Source: Microbacterium paraoxydans
Lineage (GTDB): Bacteria; Actinomycetota; Actinomycetes; Actinomycetales; Microbacteriaceae
Length of the DNA stretch: 64,000 nt
Assembly: GCF_018224615.1 (NCBI RefSeq)
Contig: NZ_JAGTUK010000002.1
Span: 806,001 to 870,000, forward strand
Direction of reading: 5' to 3'
Positions 44,812 through 54,536 of the stretch are shown piece by piece. A program made the position numbers and the translations under genes. The notes under the pieces are model-generated. The model was not told where the DNA came from, made no database searches, and worked only from the letters and a program-made list of their open reading frames with translations. How positions within the stretch are numbered: position 1 is the stretch's first letter; each line of letters opens with the position of its first letter.

Positions 44812-46116
44812 TCAGACGAGATCGCGCCAGTCCACCTGATCGTCGTCGTCGGCGAGCGAGAGCGTGCCCGTGATCACCGGGAGGCTCATCGTCTCGGTGG
44901 GCGGGCCCATGATGGTGGCCTCGTCGCGGCGGTGGCGCAGCACATCGTTGATGTAGCTGGTGAGGACTTCGGCGATCGCGACGGAGCGTCCCTGCGCCTG
45001 TGACAGGTACCACCGATGCTCCAGCACCTGGTGGAACACTTCGGCCGGTTCCAGCTTGGCGCGGAGATCGTAGGGGATCGCGCGCACGACGGGCTCGAAC
45101 ACGCGAGTGAGCCACTCATGCGCGTACATCTCCTCGTCGGCCCACTGCTTGGTGGAGCGGGCGCGGAACTCGTCCAGATCGTTGAGCAGCCGCCTGGCCT
45201 GGTTCTCCTCCACGTCGAGCCCCGTCAGTCGGATGAGGCGACGCTGATGGTGCCCGGCGTCCACGACCTTCGGCTGGATCTCCACCACGGTCCCGTCGGC
45301 GGTGGTCGACATCGACATCTCGTCGATGTCGAAGCCGAGTGCGTTGAGACGTTCGACGCGCTCGGTGATGCGCCAGGTCTCGGCTGCGGAGAACGACTCC
45401 TGCGCCGTGAGCTCCGCCCACAGCGAGCGGTATGAGGAGACGATGCCGTCGGCGATGGCGATCGCGTCCACGCCGTGTTCGAGGCGTCCGCCGGCGGCCA
45501 GGTCCATGATCTCCCCGGCGATGTTGGTGCGGGCGAGATCGAGGTCGTATGCGCGCTGCCCGTCGGTCAGTCCCTCCTCGTGCAACTCTCCTGTCTCCGC
45601 GTCGACGAGGTACGCCGCGAAGGCGCCGGCGTCGCGACGGAAGAGGGTGTTGGAGAGCGAGACGTCTCCCCAGTAGAACCCGACGTTGTGCAGGCGGACG
45701 AGCAGCAGGGCGAGCGCGTCCACGAGCCGCGTCGCCGTGTCGGGCCGCAGCACCCGCGTGAACAGCGCACGGTAGGGCATGGAGAAGCGCAGATGCGAGG
45801 TGACGAGAGCGGCGGGAAGGGGCTCACCGGTGGCATCGGTGCGCCCGGCGATCACGGCGACCCGTGAGACACACGGGACATCGAGTCGGGCGAGGTTGCC
45901 GAGCATGTCGTACTCGCGCTGTGCCATCGCCGCGGTGGTCTCCTTCACCGCGACCACGCGGCCGGAGAGGTCCGCAAAGCGCACGAGGTGACGCGAGAGG
46001 CCCTTCGGCAGCGACACGATGTGCTCGGAGGGCCACTTCGCGAGGCTGGTCGACCAGGGCAGGGCGAGGAGGCCGGGGTCGACGGTGCTGGCGGTGATCC
46101 GCAGCGAGTCCTGCAT
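44812..46116 (-). CDS. DUF4032 protein with kinase-like fold
   Basis: A 434-residue protein. The first half resembles lipopolysaccharide-kinase/Kdo-kinase-like folds: VVAVKETT for the ATP-anchoring lysine, LHNVGFYWGDVSLSNTLF as a catalytic-loop-like segment (with GDVSLSN in the HxDxxxxN role), and YLVDAETG as a DFG-like metal motif. The second half is the DUF4032 region. Substrate and partner are unknown. AGGAG precedes the ATG. It converges on the epimerase-like gene. Confidence 0.82.
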   Translation of the reverse strand: MQDSLRITASTVDPGLLALPWSTSLAKWPSEHIVSLPKGLSRHLVRFADLSGRVVAVKETTAAMAQREYDMLGNLARLDVPCVSRVAVIAGRTDATGEPLPAALVTSHLRFSMPYRALFTRVLRPDTATRLVDALALLLVRLHNVGFYWGDVSLSNTLFRRDAGAFAAYLVDAETGELHEEGLTDGQRAYDLDLARTNIAGEIMDLAAGGRLEHGVDAIAIADGIVSSYRSLWAELTAQESFSAAETWRITERVERLNALGFDIDEMSMSTTADGTVVEIQPKVVDAGHHQRRLIRLTGLDVEENQARRLLNDLDEFRARSTKQWADEEMYAHEWLTRVFEPVVRAIPYDLRAKLEPAEVFHQVLEHRWYLSQAQGRSVAIAEVLTSYINDVLRHRRDEATIMGPPTETMSLPVITGTLSLADDDDQVDWRDLV

Positions 46117-46139
46117 GGATGCTCCTGGTGGGGAAAAGA

Positions 46140-46176
46140 CCGCGGCGCGGGCGACCGAAGTCAGCCCGCGCCGCGG
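46140..46176 (-). terminator. Terminator of msmK-type gene
   Basis: 13-bp arms CCGCGGCGCGGGC and GCCCGCGCCGCGG, followed on the minus strand by TCTTTTCCCC. It is a clear intrinsic terminator 14 bases after the stop at 46190. Confidence 0.85.
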
Positions 46177-46189
46177 ATGGTGTGTCCGA

Positions 46190-47293
<1,104 letters not shown>

Positions 47294-47521
47294 CGTGTTT
47301 CTCCTTCACCGGCAGGTACGTGCCGGACGATCCGTAGTGAATGAAGCGGCGGAGCGACCCGCCGTGACCCGCCATCGGGTCGGGTTCAGTATGGCACGAT
47401 CGGACGTACCTGGGTATTTCTCAGCCTCGATGACTAGCATCGAACCCGGCCGCGCTCTGCGGCGGTCGCCGCCGGATGGCGGTCGGGGCCAACCCGGACC
47501 CCCCGAGACTCAAGAGGAACG

Positions 47522-48475
47522 ATGTCGAGCGACGAAACGCCGAACGTCCCCGCACCTCGCAATTCCCGCGAGGTCGTGCGGGAGAAGGCCCAGAAGGTGC
47601 ATGCCCAGCAGTCGAGGGCGCGCCTCATGCGACGAATCATCATCGGCGCGGTCGCGGTGATCGCTGTCGGCGCGATCGGCACGGCCGTCACGCTCGCCGT
47701 CACCTCGCAGGTCTCCAAGCCGCAGCTCAGCCCCAGCGGCATGGAGTCAGACGGCGTCGTCGTGACCGACATCTCGTCCATGTCCGCTTCCGCCGAGGCC
47801 CCGGCCACTCCGACGCCCGAGCCGTCGGAGGCGGGCACTGCGTCCCCCACGCCTGACCCCACCGCGTCGCAGGCGGTGGACGTGCACGTCTATGTCGACT
47901 ACCTGTCGCCCGATGCCGGCAAGTTCGAGCGCGCGAACGCGCGGCTGCTCGCCCAGTGGATCGAGGACGGTGCGGCAACCGTGAGCTATCACCCGGTGGC
48001 GCTGCTGACCGCGAGCTCCAACGGGACCAAGTACTCGCTGCGTTCGGCTGCGGCGGCCGCCTGTGTGGCGACGCACTCGCCCGACCAGTTCTACGCGTTC
48101 AACCACGACCTGCTCGACGATCAGCCGGAGGTCGGCAGCGATGGCCTCTCCGATCAGGAGCTGGCGAACCTCGCGGGTGCGGTCGGTGTCGACAACGCCA
48201 AGGTGGTGCGCAAGTGCATCCAGGAGGGCGACTTCGTGAACTGGGCGAAGGAGGCGACGACGCGTGCGCTCAAGGGGCCGCTCGCCGGTTCGGATGACCT
48301 CGTCCTTACTGCGGCCCCGATGATCGTCGTGAACGGCGAGGCCTATGTCGGTGCGCTGGACGACCCGCAGGAGCTGTCGACGTTCGTCATGTCGGTCGCG
48401 AGCGAGGCGTACTACGACTCGGCTACCGCGACCCCCACTCCGACTCCGTCGTCCACCGAGACGCCGACGCCGTAA
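47522..48475 (+). CDS. Membrane-anchored DsbA-like protein without catalytic cysteines
   Basis: A 317-residue protein with a basic cytoplasmic tail, one membrane helix at about 39-61, a Pro/Thr/Ser-rich linker, and a DsbA-like thioredoxin domain from about 118. Where relatives have CPxC this one reads SPDA at 129-132 (VDYLSPDAGKFE). The cis-Pro region TAAPMIVVNG is intact, and two cysteines (181, 232) remain elsewhere. A PTPTPSSTETPTP tail follows. It is therefore probably not a classical oxidase or isomerase; a chaperone or binding role is possible. Confidence 0.78.
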   Translation: MSSDETPNVPAPRNSREVVREKAQKVHAQQSRARLMRRIIIGAVAVIAVGAIGTAVTLAVTSQVSKPQLSPSGMESDGVVVTDISSMSASAEAPATPTPEPSEAGTASPTPDPTASQAVDVHVYVDYLSPDAGKFERANARLLAQWIEDGAATVSYHPVALLTASSNGTKYSLRSAAAAACVATHSPDQFYAFNHDLLDDQPEVGSDGLSDQELANLAGAVGVDNAKVVRKCIQEGDFVNWAKEATTRALKGPLAGSDDLVLTAAPMIVVNGEAYVGALDDPQELSTFVMSVASEAYYDSATATPTPTPSSTETPTP

Positions 48476-48498
48476 CGCGAGGCCGTCTCCGCCATCGC

Positions 48499-48504
48499 TA
48501 AGCT
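48499..48504 (+). promoter_or_regulatory. -10 of tRNA-Thr(TGT)
   Basis: TAAGCT, ten bases before the tRNA 5' end. Confidence 0.4.
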
Positions 48505-48514
48505 GATGGCATCC

Positions 48515-48587
48515 GCCGACTTGGCGCAATTGGTAGCGCACCGTACTTGTAATACGGGGGTTACGGGTTCGAGTCCCGTAGTCGGCT
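48515..48587 (+). tRNA. tRNA-Thr (TGT)
   Basis: Acceptor arms GCCGACT and AGTCGGC, D arm GGCGCAATTGGTAGCGC, anticodon loop CTTGTAA with TGT at 48548-48550, and T loop TTCGAGT. CCA is not encoded. It is the second threonine tRNA in this window. Confidence 0.95.
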
Positions 48588-48887
48588 CTCACTCCGCATG
48601 GGGCTGCGGGCGCCTTTCGAGATCCTCACGAGCGCTCTTGTCTGCCCTTGACGCCATCGTGGTGCGATCCTGCCTACCCGCCCGGGCGCCGATCCGTCGA
48701 CGACGCCCGTGACTCTTGCCTTCTCCCGCTCCTCCTCGGCCGGGAGTGGCGATGACAACCGGCCATTTGCGTAACACGTTGGTAAGTGTTATGTTACTTA
48801 CGTGCAGGTGGCCGGCACCCCGCCCCGGCCACCTGCGCGCATCCGATCTGGCCCTCGCGCGGCCGTGCCGATTCGAGGAGGCCGACA
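48588..48887. other. 300-bp intergenic region before ppk2
   Basis: No gene recognised. The left half is GC-rich without clear signals. The right half contains an AT-rich promoter with nested dyads (48767-48797), then a leader of about 85 bases to the ppk2 GTG. Confidence 0.6.
48767..48797 (+). promoter_or_regulatory. ppk2 promoter with overlapping dyads / GlnR-like repeats
   Basis: TTGCGT (48767-48772) and TATGTT (48790-48795) with a 17-bp spacer. Inside are two interleaved dyads, TAACAC-N8-GTGTTA and GTAAGT-N8-ACTTAC. Read as repeats it gives GTAAC-N6-GTAAG-N6-GTTAC, an 11-base period like a GlnR box, though the GAAAC half is imperfect. Confidence 0.6.
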
Positions 48888-49691
48888 GTGGATGTTCCCG
48901 CGTGGCAGCAGGGTTATCCCTACACGGAGAAGCTCTCTCGTGCCGAGTACGAGGCTGAGAAGCGCCTCCTGCAGATCGAACTGCTGAAGCTGCAGGCATA
49001 CGTGAAGCACAGTGCAGAGCGTGTGCTCATTCTGTTCGAAGGGCGGGATGCGGCGGGTAAGGGCGGCGCGATCAAGCGCTTCATGGAGCATCTGAACCCG
49101 CGCGGTGCGCGCGTCGTCGCTCTCGACAAGCCCACCGAGGCCGAGCGCACCCAGTGGTACTTCCAGCGGTACATCGCGCACCTGCCCTCAGGGGGCGAGA
49201 TGGTGCTGATGGACCGCTCCTGGTACAACCGCGCCGGGGTCGAGCGTGTCATGGGCTACTGCACCGACGAGGAGTATCAGGAGTTTCTGCGGACTGCGCC
49301 CGAGCTCGAACGCATGCTGGTGGGCTCGGGCATTCGCCTGATCAAGCTGTGGTTCTCGGTAGGGGAGGCCGAGCAGCGCCGCCGGTTCGACCGCCGTCGC
49401 GACGACCCGGTCAAGCAGTGGAAGCTGAGCCCCACCGACATTGCGAGCATGGACCGGTGGGCTGACTACACCACCGCAAAGGAAGCCATGTTCTTCCATA
49501 CGGATACGCCGGTCACACCATGGATCGTCGTCCGGTCCAACGACAAGAAGCGTGCCCGACTCGAAGCCATCCGTTACGTGCTGTCGCGCTTCGAATACGA
49601 CGGGAAAGACACGCGGATCGCGCACGCACCCGACAGTCGACTGGTGGGACGCCCTTCGCAGATCTATGACCAGGGCGAAACTGCCGCCTAA
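48888..49691 (+). CDS. ppk2: Polyphosphate kinase 2
   Basis: A 267-residue class I PPK2 that uses polyphosphate to phosphorylate nucleoside diphosphates. The Walker A-like EGRDAAGKGG is near residues 51-60, the Walker B / lid region LMDRSWYNRAGVE near 108-120, and the lid arginines QRRRFDRRRDDPVK follow. The GTG at 48888 follows GAGGAGG with a 7-base gap. This second polyphosphate enzyme complements ppk1 far upstream. Confidence 0.93.
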   Translation: MDVPAWQQGYPYTEKLSRAEYEAEKRLLQIELLKLQAYVKHSAERVLILFEGRDAAGKGGAIKRFMEHLNPRGARVVALDKPTEAERTQWYFQRYIAHLPSGGEMVLMDRSWYNRAGVERVMGYCTDEEYQEFLRTAPELERMLVGSGIRLIKLWFSVGEAEQRRRFDRRRDDPVKQWKLSPTDIASMDRWADYTTAKEAMFFHTDTPVTPWIVVRSNDKKRARLEAIRYVLSRFEYDGKDTRIAHAPDSRLVGRPSQIYDQGETAA

Positions 49692-49753
49692 GTCCAGCGC
49701 ACCTCGCCGTATTCGCGGGAATGCGAGGCCCGGTGGTCGTGGTTGACGTGATC

Positions 49754-50710
49754 ATGACACGTATCGGCACCAGTGACCTCGACGTTCTTCCTCTCGCCCT
49801 CGGTGGCAACGTGTTCGGCTGGACCGCCGATCGCGACACGTCCTTCGCCGTCCTCGACGCCTTTGTCGACGGCGGCGGCGACTTCATCGACACGGCGGAT
49901 TCCTACAGCGCCTGGGTCGAGGGCAACAACGGGGGAGAGAGCGAGACGATCATCGGGGAGTGGCTCGCCTCGCGCCGTCCGCAGGGCGTCGTGGTCGCGA
50001 CCAAGGTGAGCCAGCACCCCGAGTTCCGCGGACTCTCCGGTGCCACGGTGCGGAGGGCGGCGGAGGCATCACTGAAGCGCCTGGGCGTGGACGAGCTCGA
50101 CCTGTACTACGCGCACTTCGACGACGAGTCCGTGCCGCTGGAGGAGACGGTCGCCGCCTTCGGGCAGCTCGTCGCCGACGGTCTCGTGCGTCATGTGGCG
50201 GTGTCCAACTACTCCGCCGAGCGCATCCGGGAGTGGATCGACATCGCTGAGCGGCTCGGCGTCGCGCGGCCGGTGGCCATCCAACCGCACTACAACCTCG
50301 TGCACCGCAACGTCGTGGAGGACACCATCATCCCGATCGCGGAGGAGTTCGGCCTCGGTCTGGTGCCGTACTACGCCCTCGCGAGCGGCTTCCTCACGGG
50401 GAAGTACCGGTCCACCGACGCGACCGGGGAGGGCTCGCCGCGGGCCGCGGGCGCCGCCAAGTACGCCACCGAACAGGGACTTCGCATCATCGACACCCTT
50501 CGCGACATCGCGGACGCCCGCGGGGCATCGGTCGCCGCCGTGTCGCTGGCCTGGCTGAGGGCCCAGCCGACCGTGGTCGCTCCCATCGCGAGCGCGCGCA
50601 CGGTCGAACAAGTTCCCGACCTGCTGGCGGGCGCGCGCCTGGAGCTGTCGTCCGACGAGGTACGCCGGTTGAACGACATCTCCGCGTGGACGCCGACGCA
50701 CGCAGGCTGA
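49754..50710 (+). CDS. Aldo/keto reductase
   Basis: A 318-residue NADPH-dependent TIM-barrel oxidoreductase. Catalytic residues appear as DTADSYS (Asp, Tyr), VATKVS (Lys) and YYAHFDD (His). The NADPH-binding end is in PIASARTVEQV. It resembles the YajO/Tas-like group acting on aldehydes or keto-sugars; the substrate is unknown. I use the ATG at 49754, where the MTRIGTSDLDVLPL family start lies; an upstream ATG adds 11 unrelated residues. It lies 62 bases after ppk2. Confidence 0.88.
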   Translation: MTRIGTSDLDVLPLALGGNVFGWTADRDTSFAVLDAFVDGGGDFIDTADSYSAWVEGNNGGESETIIGEWLASRRPQGVVVATKVSQHPEFRGLSGATVRRAAEASLKRLGVDELDLYYAHFDDESVPLEETVAAFGQLVADGLVRHVAVSNYSAERIREWIDIAERLGVARPVAIQPHYNLVHRNVVEDTIIPIAEEFGLGLVPYYALASGFLTGKYRSTDATGEGSPRAAGAAKYATEQGLRIIDTLRDIADARGASVAAVSLAWLRAQPTVVAPIASARTVEQVPDLLAGARLELSSDEVRRLNDISAWTPTHAG

Positions 50711-50714
50711 GGCT

Positions 50715-51392
50715 TCAGTCGCCCACCAGCCCGAGCCGGTACGCGAGGATCACGGCATGGATGCGGTCGCGTGCGTCCAGCTTCGCGAGCACGCGTCCCA
50801 CGTGCGTCTTGACGGTGGATTCGCCCACATAGAGGCGTCGCGCGATCTCGGCGTTCGTCAGACCCTCGCCGATCGCGAGGAACACCTCCCGTTCCCGATC
50901 GGTGAGGGAGGCGTAACGCGCCGCGTCCTCGCGATCCGGTTCCGGCGCGGTTCCTGAGCCGAGCCGGGGTCCGACGTGCTCCAGCAGCAGGCGGGTGATC
51001 CGAGGGGACAGCGCCGCGTCGCCGCGATGGACCGCCCGTACCGCGGCGAGCATCTCGTGGCGCTGCGCATCCTTCAGCAGAAATCCGCTCGCTCCCGCGC
51101 GGATCGCGCCGAACGCGTACTCGTCGAGGTCGAACGTCGTGAGCACGAGGACCCGGGTGGCCGGACGGTCGCGCACGATCATCGTGGTCGCGGCGATACC
51201 GTCGAGCTCGGGCATGCGGATGTCCATCAGCACGAGGTCCGGCGCAAGCGCGGCGCTCTGCGCGATGGCGGCCCGGCCGTTGTTCGCCTCCCCGACCACC
51301 TCGATGTCCGGTTCGGACTCCAGCACCATCCGGAAGCCCAGACGGATCAGTTCCTGGTCGTCGACGAGAAGGACGCGGATCGGCGATGTCAT
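50715..51392 (-). CDS. NarL/LuxR-type response regulator
   Basis: A 225-residue regulator. The receiver has VDDQELIR near residues 10-17, phospho-Asp 57 in LMDIRMPELDG and Lys in FLLKDAQ. The C-terminal LuxR helix-turn-helix has LTDREREVFLAIGEGLTNAEIARRLYVGESTVKTHV. Its start overlaps the stop of the kinase gene (ATGA). Next to a drug- or antibiotic-type ABC exporter, it probably controls that exporter in response to envelope stress. Confidence 0.92.
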   Translation of the reverse strand: MTSPIRVLLVDDQELIRLGFRMVLESEPDIEVVGEANNGRAAIAQSAALAPDLVLMDIRMPELDGIAATTMIVRDRPATRVLVLTTFDLDEYAFGAIRAGASGFLLKDAQRHEMLAAVRAVHRGDAALSPRITRLLLEHVGPRLGSGTAPEPDREDAARYASLTDREREVFLAIGEGLTNAEIARRLYVGESTVKTHVGRVLAKLDARDRIHAVILAYRLGLVGD

Positions 51393-52660
51393 GAGGGGTT
51401 CTCCGTGGTGGATGTGTGCTCGAGGGTGGGGGGAGCGAGGGGAAGCCGGGCCCGCAGGCGCCATCGCCCCGGGCCGTCGGGGCCGGAGTGCAGATCGCCG
51501 TGCACGTGTGTCGCGCGCTCCGAGAGTCCGCGCAGACCGAAACCGCCCGAGTCCACGAGGCTGCCGGAGACTTCGTCGTTGAGGACGTCGATAGTCACGG
51601 CGTCCGCGGAATATGCGATGGAGACCTCGATGGCGGACGCCCCGGGCGCATGGCGCATCGCGTTCGTCACGCCCTCCTGCACGATTCGCCCGAGCGCGTG
51701 AGCGACGGTCGGCGGGACCTCTGCGCTGCCGGTCACCGTGAGCGTCACCGGATAACCCGCGCGCTGAGCGGCTTCGACCGTCTCCCGCGGCAGCGTGGGC
51801 TCCACCGGTGCGAGCGGCAGCGGCGAGTCATCGTCGCGAAGGACCCCCAGCATGGCCCGCATCTCCGCCAGCGCGCTGCGTGCCGTCTCCGCCGCGGTCG
51901 AGGCCGCAGCGCGAGCCTGCGCGTGGTCCGAGGTCGCAGCAGCACCCTCCGACAGGGCGACGATGACCGTGAGGGAGTGCGACACGATGTCGTGCATCTC
52001 GCGAGCGATGCGCGCGCGTTCCGCCGCAGCGGCGAGCTGGGCCTGCTGGTCGCGTTCGACCAGGAGCTGTCGCGACCGGTCGATCACGGCGTCGAGGTAC
52101 CGTTTGCGGTTACCCACATTCACGCCGATCAGGGTGCCGATGAGTCCGAGGACCACCGTGCTCAGAACAGTGTTCAGCCCCGACTGCAGGGTGATCACGC
52201 CGCTCAGGAGCAGCAGCCCGGCGACCGCCGACACGGCAGCGAGACCCCACCCGAAGGCGGTCCATGCTGCCCGGGACGAGCCGTAGACGGCCAGGGAGAA
52301 ACCGGCGATGAGCAGGAGCGGGCTACCCCCGGGGGAAGCCGAGAGGAGGAAGAAGACGTCCAGCGCATACGCCGCGATCGCCGGCACGAGCGGCACGCGT
52401 CGGCGCCACAGCAACGTGGCGCAGGCGGCGATGACCGCGGCGGGCCAGAGGACGGCGAGTGTCATGGCCCAGGGGGCCGGCAGCCTGTCGTCGAGGCGTG
52501 CCGCGGGAGTGAGCGTCAGGAGGATGCACAACCCGGTGAGCAGGACGTCGGCGACCACGGGGTGTCGGGCCCAGAAGCGCCGGAACAGACCGGGAGGACG
52601 CGGAAGCCGCAGCTCCTCGTCCTCCCGGATCGAGTCGCTGCGGCTGCGCGTTCTGCTCAC
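51389..52660 (-). CDS. Sensor histidine kinase (HisKA_3 type)
   Basis: A 423-residue kinase of the NarX/DesK group. Several hydrophobic segments at about 35-160 form an integral membrane sensor. The dimerisation domain has EMHDIVSHSLTVIV with the phospho-His, and the HATPase domain has GVTNAMRHAPGAS and SGGFGLRGLSERA. It is coupled to the response regulator through a four-base overlap. The ABC genes lie nine bases upstream in the same direction, so all four may be one transcript. Confidence 0.9.
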   Translation of the reverse strand: MSRTRSRSDSIREDEELRLPRPPGLFRRFWARHPVVADVLLTGLCILLTLTPAARLDDRLPAPWAMTLAVLWPAAVIAACATLLWRRRVPLVPAIAAYALDVFFLLSASPGGSPLLLIAGFSLAVYGSSRAAWTAFGWGLAAVSAVAGLLLLSGVITLQSGLNTVLSTVVLGLIGTLIGVNVGNRKRYLDAVIDRSRQLLVERDQQAQLAAAAERARIAREMHDIVSHSLTVIVALSEGAAATSDHAQARAAASTAAETARSALAEMRAMLGVLRDDDSPLPLAPVEPTLPRETVEAAQRAGYPVTLTVTGSAEVPPTVAHALGRIVQEGVTNAMRHAPGASAIEVSIAYSADAVTIDVLNDEVSGSLVDSGGFGLRGLSERATHVHGDLHSGPDGPGRWRLRARLPLAPPTLEHTSTTENPS

Positions 52661-52669
52661 GGGCCGACT

Positions 52670-53482
52670 CTACGCGTCGCGCGAGCGGAGCACGGCCGAG
52701 GCGGCCAGCAGCCCGGCGACCACCCAGCAGCCGAGGGTGAGGAAGGCGACCGGTGCATCGAGCGCGGCACCCTCGCCCGGAAGGATCGCACTCTGCGCCG
52801 CGGCCACCGGGAGGTAGGCGGCGGTATCGACGACCCAGGCCCAGGCCTCGCCCGCCATCGCGAAGAAGTTCGCGACGATCGGCAGCACGAACAGCAGTCC
52901 GACGGTCGCCGCGATCGCGCCGGCACCCGAGCGGAGGATGAACCCGAAGGAGACGCCGATCAGCGCGAACACGGACATCGACAGCGACGCGACCACGATC
53001 GGCAGGAGCGACGCGGACGGGTCGGACCAGTCGATGCTCTGATCACGGCCCCCCACGATCGCTCCGACGGCGACAGCGGCGACGCCGAAGATCACGAGCG
53101 ACGACACGAACAGGAAGATCGCCAGGACGAGCGACTTCGCCAGCAGCACGGTGCCGCGCAGCGGGACCGCCGTGAGGGTCGAGCGGATCATGCCCGTCGA
53201 GTATTCGCCGGTCACCGCGATCGCGCCGATGATGCCGGCGAGCAGCATGGTGAACTGGATCGGCATGACCACAGCCTGGATGGGATCGAAGCCGGGCAGG
53301 TCGACCGCCTGCGCGATCAGCGAAGCGATACCGATCGTCAGCACCGCGGCGATGGCGATCGACCACCAGGTCGAGCGCAGGGTCGCGAGCTTGATGCCCT
53401 CGCTGCGAACGGCTCGGAAGAACGTGAGTCGATGACCGGTGTCGACGCGCGGCGCAGCGACAGCGGGGGCGTGCGTGGTCAT
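52670..53482 (-). CDS. ABC-2 type exporter permease
   Basis: A 270-residue permease with six predicted helices after a short cytoplasmic tail. VRSEGIKLATLRSTWWSI and VTGEYSTGMIRSTLTAVPLRGTVLLAKS are typical of ABC-2 permeases linked to bacitracin/lantibiotic-type exporters. The ATG at 53482 overlaps the ATPase stop (ATGA). It pairs with the ATPase just upstream in the operon. Confidence 0.87.
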   Translation of the reverse strand: MTTHAPAVAAPRVDTGHRLTFFRAVRSEGIKLATLRSTWWSIAIAAVLTIGIASLIAQAVDLPGFDPIQAVVMPIQFTMLLAGIIGAIAVTGEYSTGMIRSTLTAVPLRGTVLLAKSLVLAIFLFVSSLVIFGVAAVAVGAIVGGRDQSIDWSDPSASLLPIVVASLSMSVFALIGVSFGFILRSGAGAIAATVGLLFVLPIVANFFAMAGEAWAWVVDTAAYLPVAAAQSAILPGEGAALDAPVAFLTLGCWVVAGLLAASAVLRSRDA

Positions 53483-54390
53483 GAGAGCTCCTTCGTGCGG
53501 TACTCGACGGCGTCGCCCGTGAGAGCGAGGTAGGCGTCTTCGAGGGAACCGGTGGTCGGCGTGAGTTCGTGCAGGGGGATACCGCGTTCGGCGGCCAGGT
53601 CGCCGATGCGCGCGGCGGGGAGCCCGACGATGTCGAGCAGGTCCGGCGCCGAGCTGACGATCTCGACGTCCGGTGCACCCACCGCGGCGGCGAGATCCGC
53701 AGGACGCGGCGTGCGCACCCGCACCGTGTTCCTGGTCCACGACCGCACGAGCTCCGAGAGCGGTGCGTCCGCGAGAACCCTCCCTCGACCCATGACGATC
53801 ACATGGTCGGCGGTCTGGGCCATCTCGCTCATCAGATGACTCGAGAGCAGGACGGTACGTCCCTCGGAGGCGGCATGACGCACGAACTGCCTCACCCAGC
53901 GCACCCCCTCCGGGTCGAGGCCGTTGACGGGTTCGTCGAGGATCAGCGTGTGCGGGTCTCCCAGCAGCGCGGAGGCGATGCCGAGGCGCTGCCCCATGCC
54001 GAGCGAGAACTTCCCTGCCCGCTTGCGGGCGACGGAGCCGATCCCGGCCAGGTCGATCACTTCGTCCACGCGTGAGTCCGGGATGCCGTGCGTGGCCGCC
54101 ATCGCTCGCAGATGATTCCGTGCCGTGCGTCCCGTGTGCACGGCCTTCGCGTCGAGCAGGACCCCGACCTCCGTCAGCGGCGCGCGGAGCTTGCGGTACT
54201 CGCGGCCCGCGACGGCGGCGCGACCGGAGGTGGGACGGTCCAGCCCCACGATCATGCGCATCGTCGTGGACTTGCCCGCGCCGTTCGGGCCGAGGAACCC
54301 GGTGACGGTGCCCGGCTGGACCGTGAACGACACGCCGTCGACGGCCGTCTTGTCCCCGAACCTCTTGGTGAGACCTTCTGCTGTGATCAT
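53479..54390 (-). CDS. ABC exporter ATP-binding protein
   Basis: A 303-residue ATPase. Walker A GPNGAGKST is near residues 33-41, the signature region reads FSLGMGQRL in place of LSGGQ, as in bacitracin-type (BcrA-like) exporters, and Walker B LILDEPVNGLD follows. The C-terminal extension senses or stabilises. The start at 54390 follows TAGCGT with a seven-base gap, near the leaderless pattern. It is the first gene of a four-gene run ending in the LuxR regulator. Confidence 0.9.
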   Translation of the reverse strand: MITAEGLTKRFGDKTAVDGVSFTVQPGTVTGFLGPNGAGKSTTMRMIVGLDRPTSGRAAVAGREYRKLRAPLTEVGVLLDAKAVHTGRTARNHLRAMAATHGIPDSRVDEVIDLAGIGSVARKRAGKFSLGMGQRLGIASALLGDPHTLILDEPVNGLDPEGVRWVRQFVRHAASEGRTVLLSSHLMSEMAQTADHVIVMGRGRVLADAPLSELVRSWTRNTVRVRTPRPADLAAAVGAPDVEIVSSAPDLLDIVGLPAARIGDLAAERGIPLHELTPTTGSLEDAYLALTGDAVEYRTKELS

Positions 54391-54524
54391 GCCCTCCACG
54401 CTACGGACGTCACCGCGCTGGCGCGTCCGACCGCGGTACCTTTCCGGCGTCGCGCATCCTCCCGTGGGCGGAGGGCACCCACGGCGTCCCGTCGGAGGCG
54501 GGATCACCACACGCGCCGCTCGGA

Positions 54525-54530
54525 TAGGGT
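54525..54530 (+). promoter_or_regulatory. -10 element of leaderless DMT transporter gene
   Basis: TAGGGT, six bases (CGATAA), GTG at 54537. Confidence 0.5.
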
Positions 54531-54536
54531 CGATAA

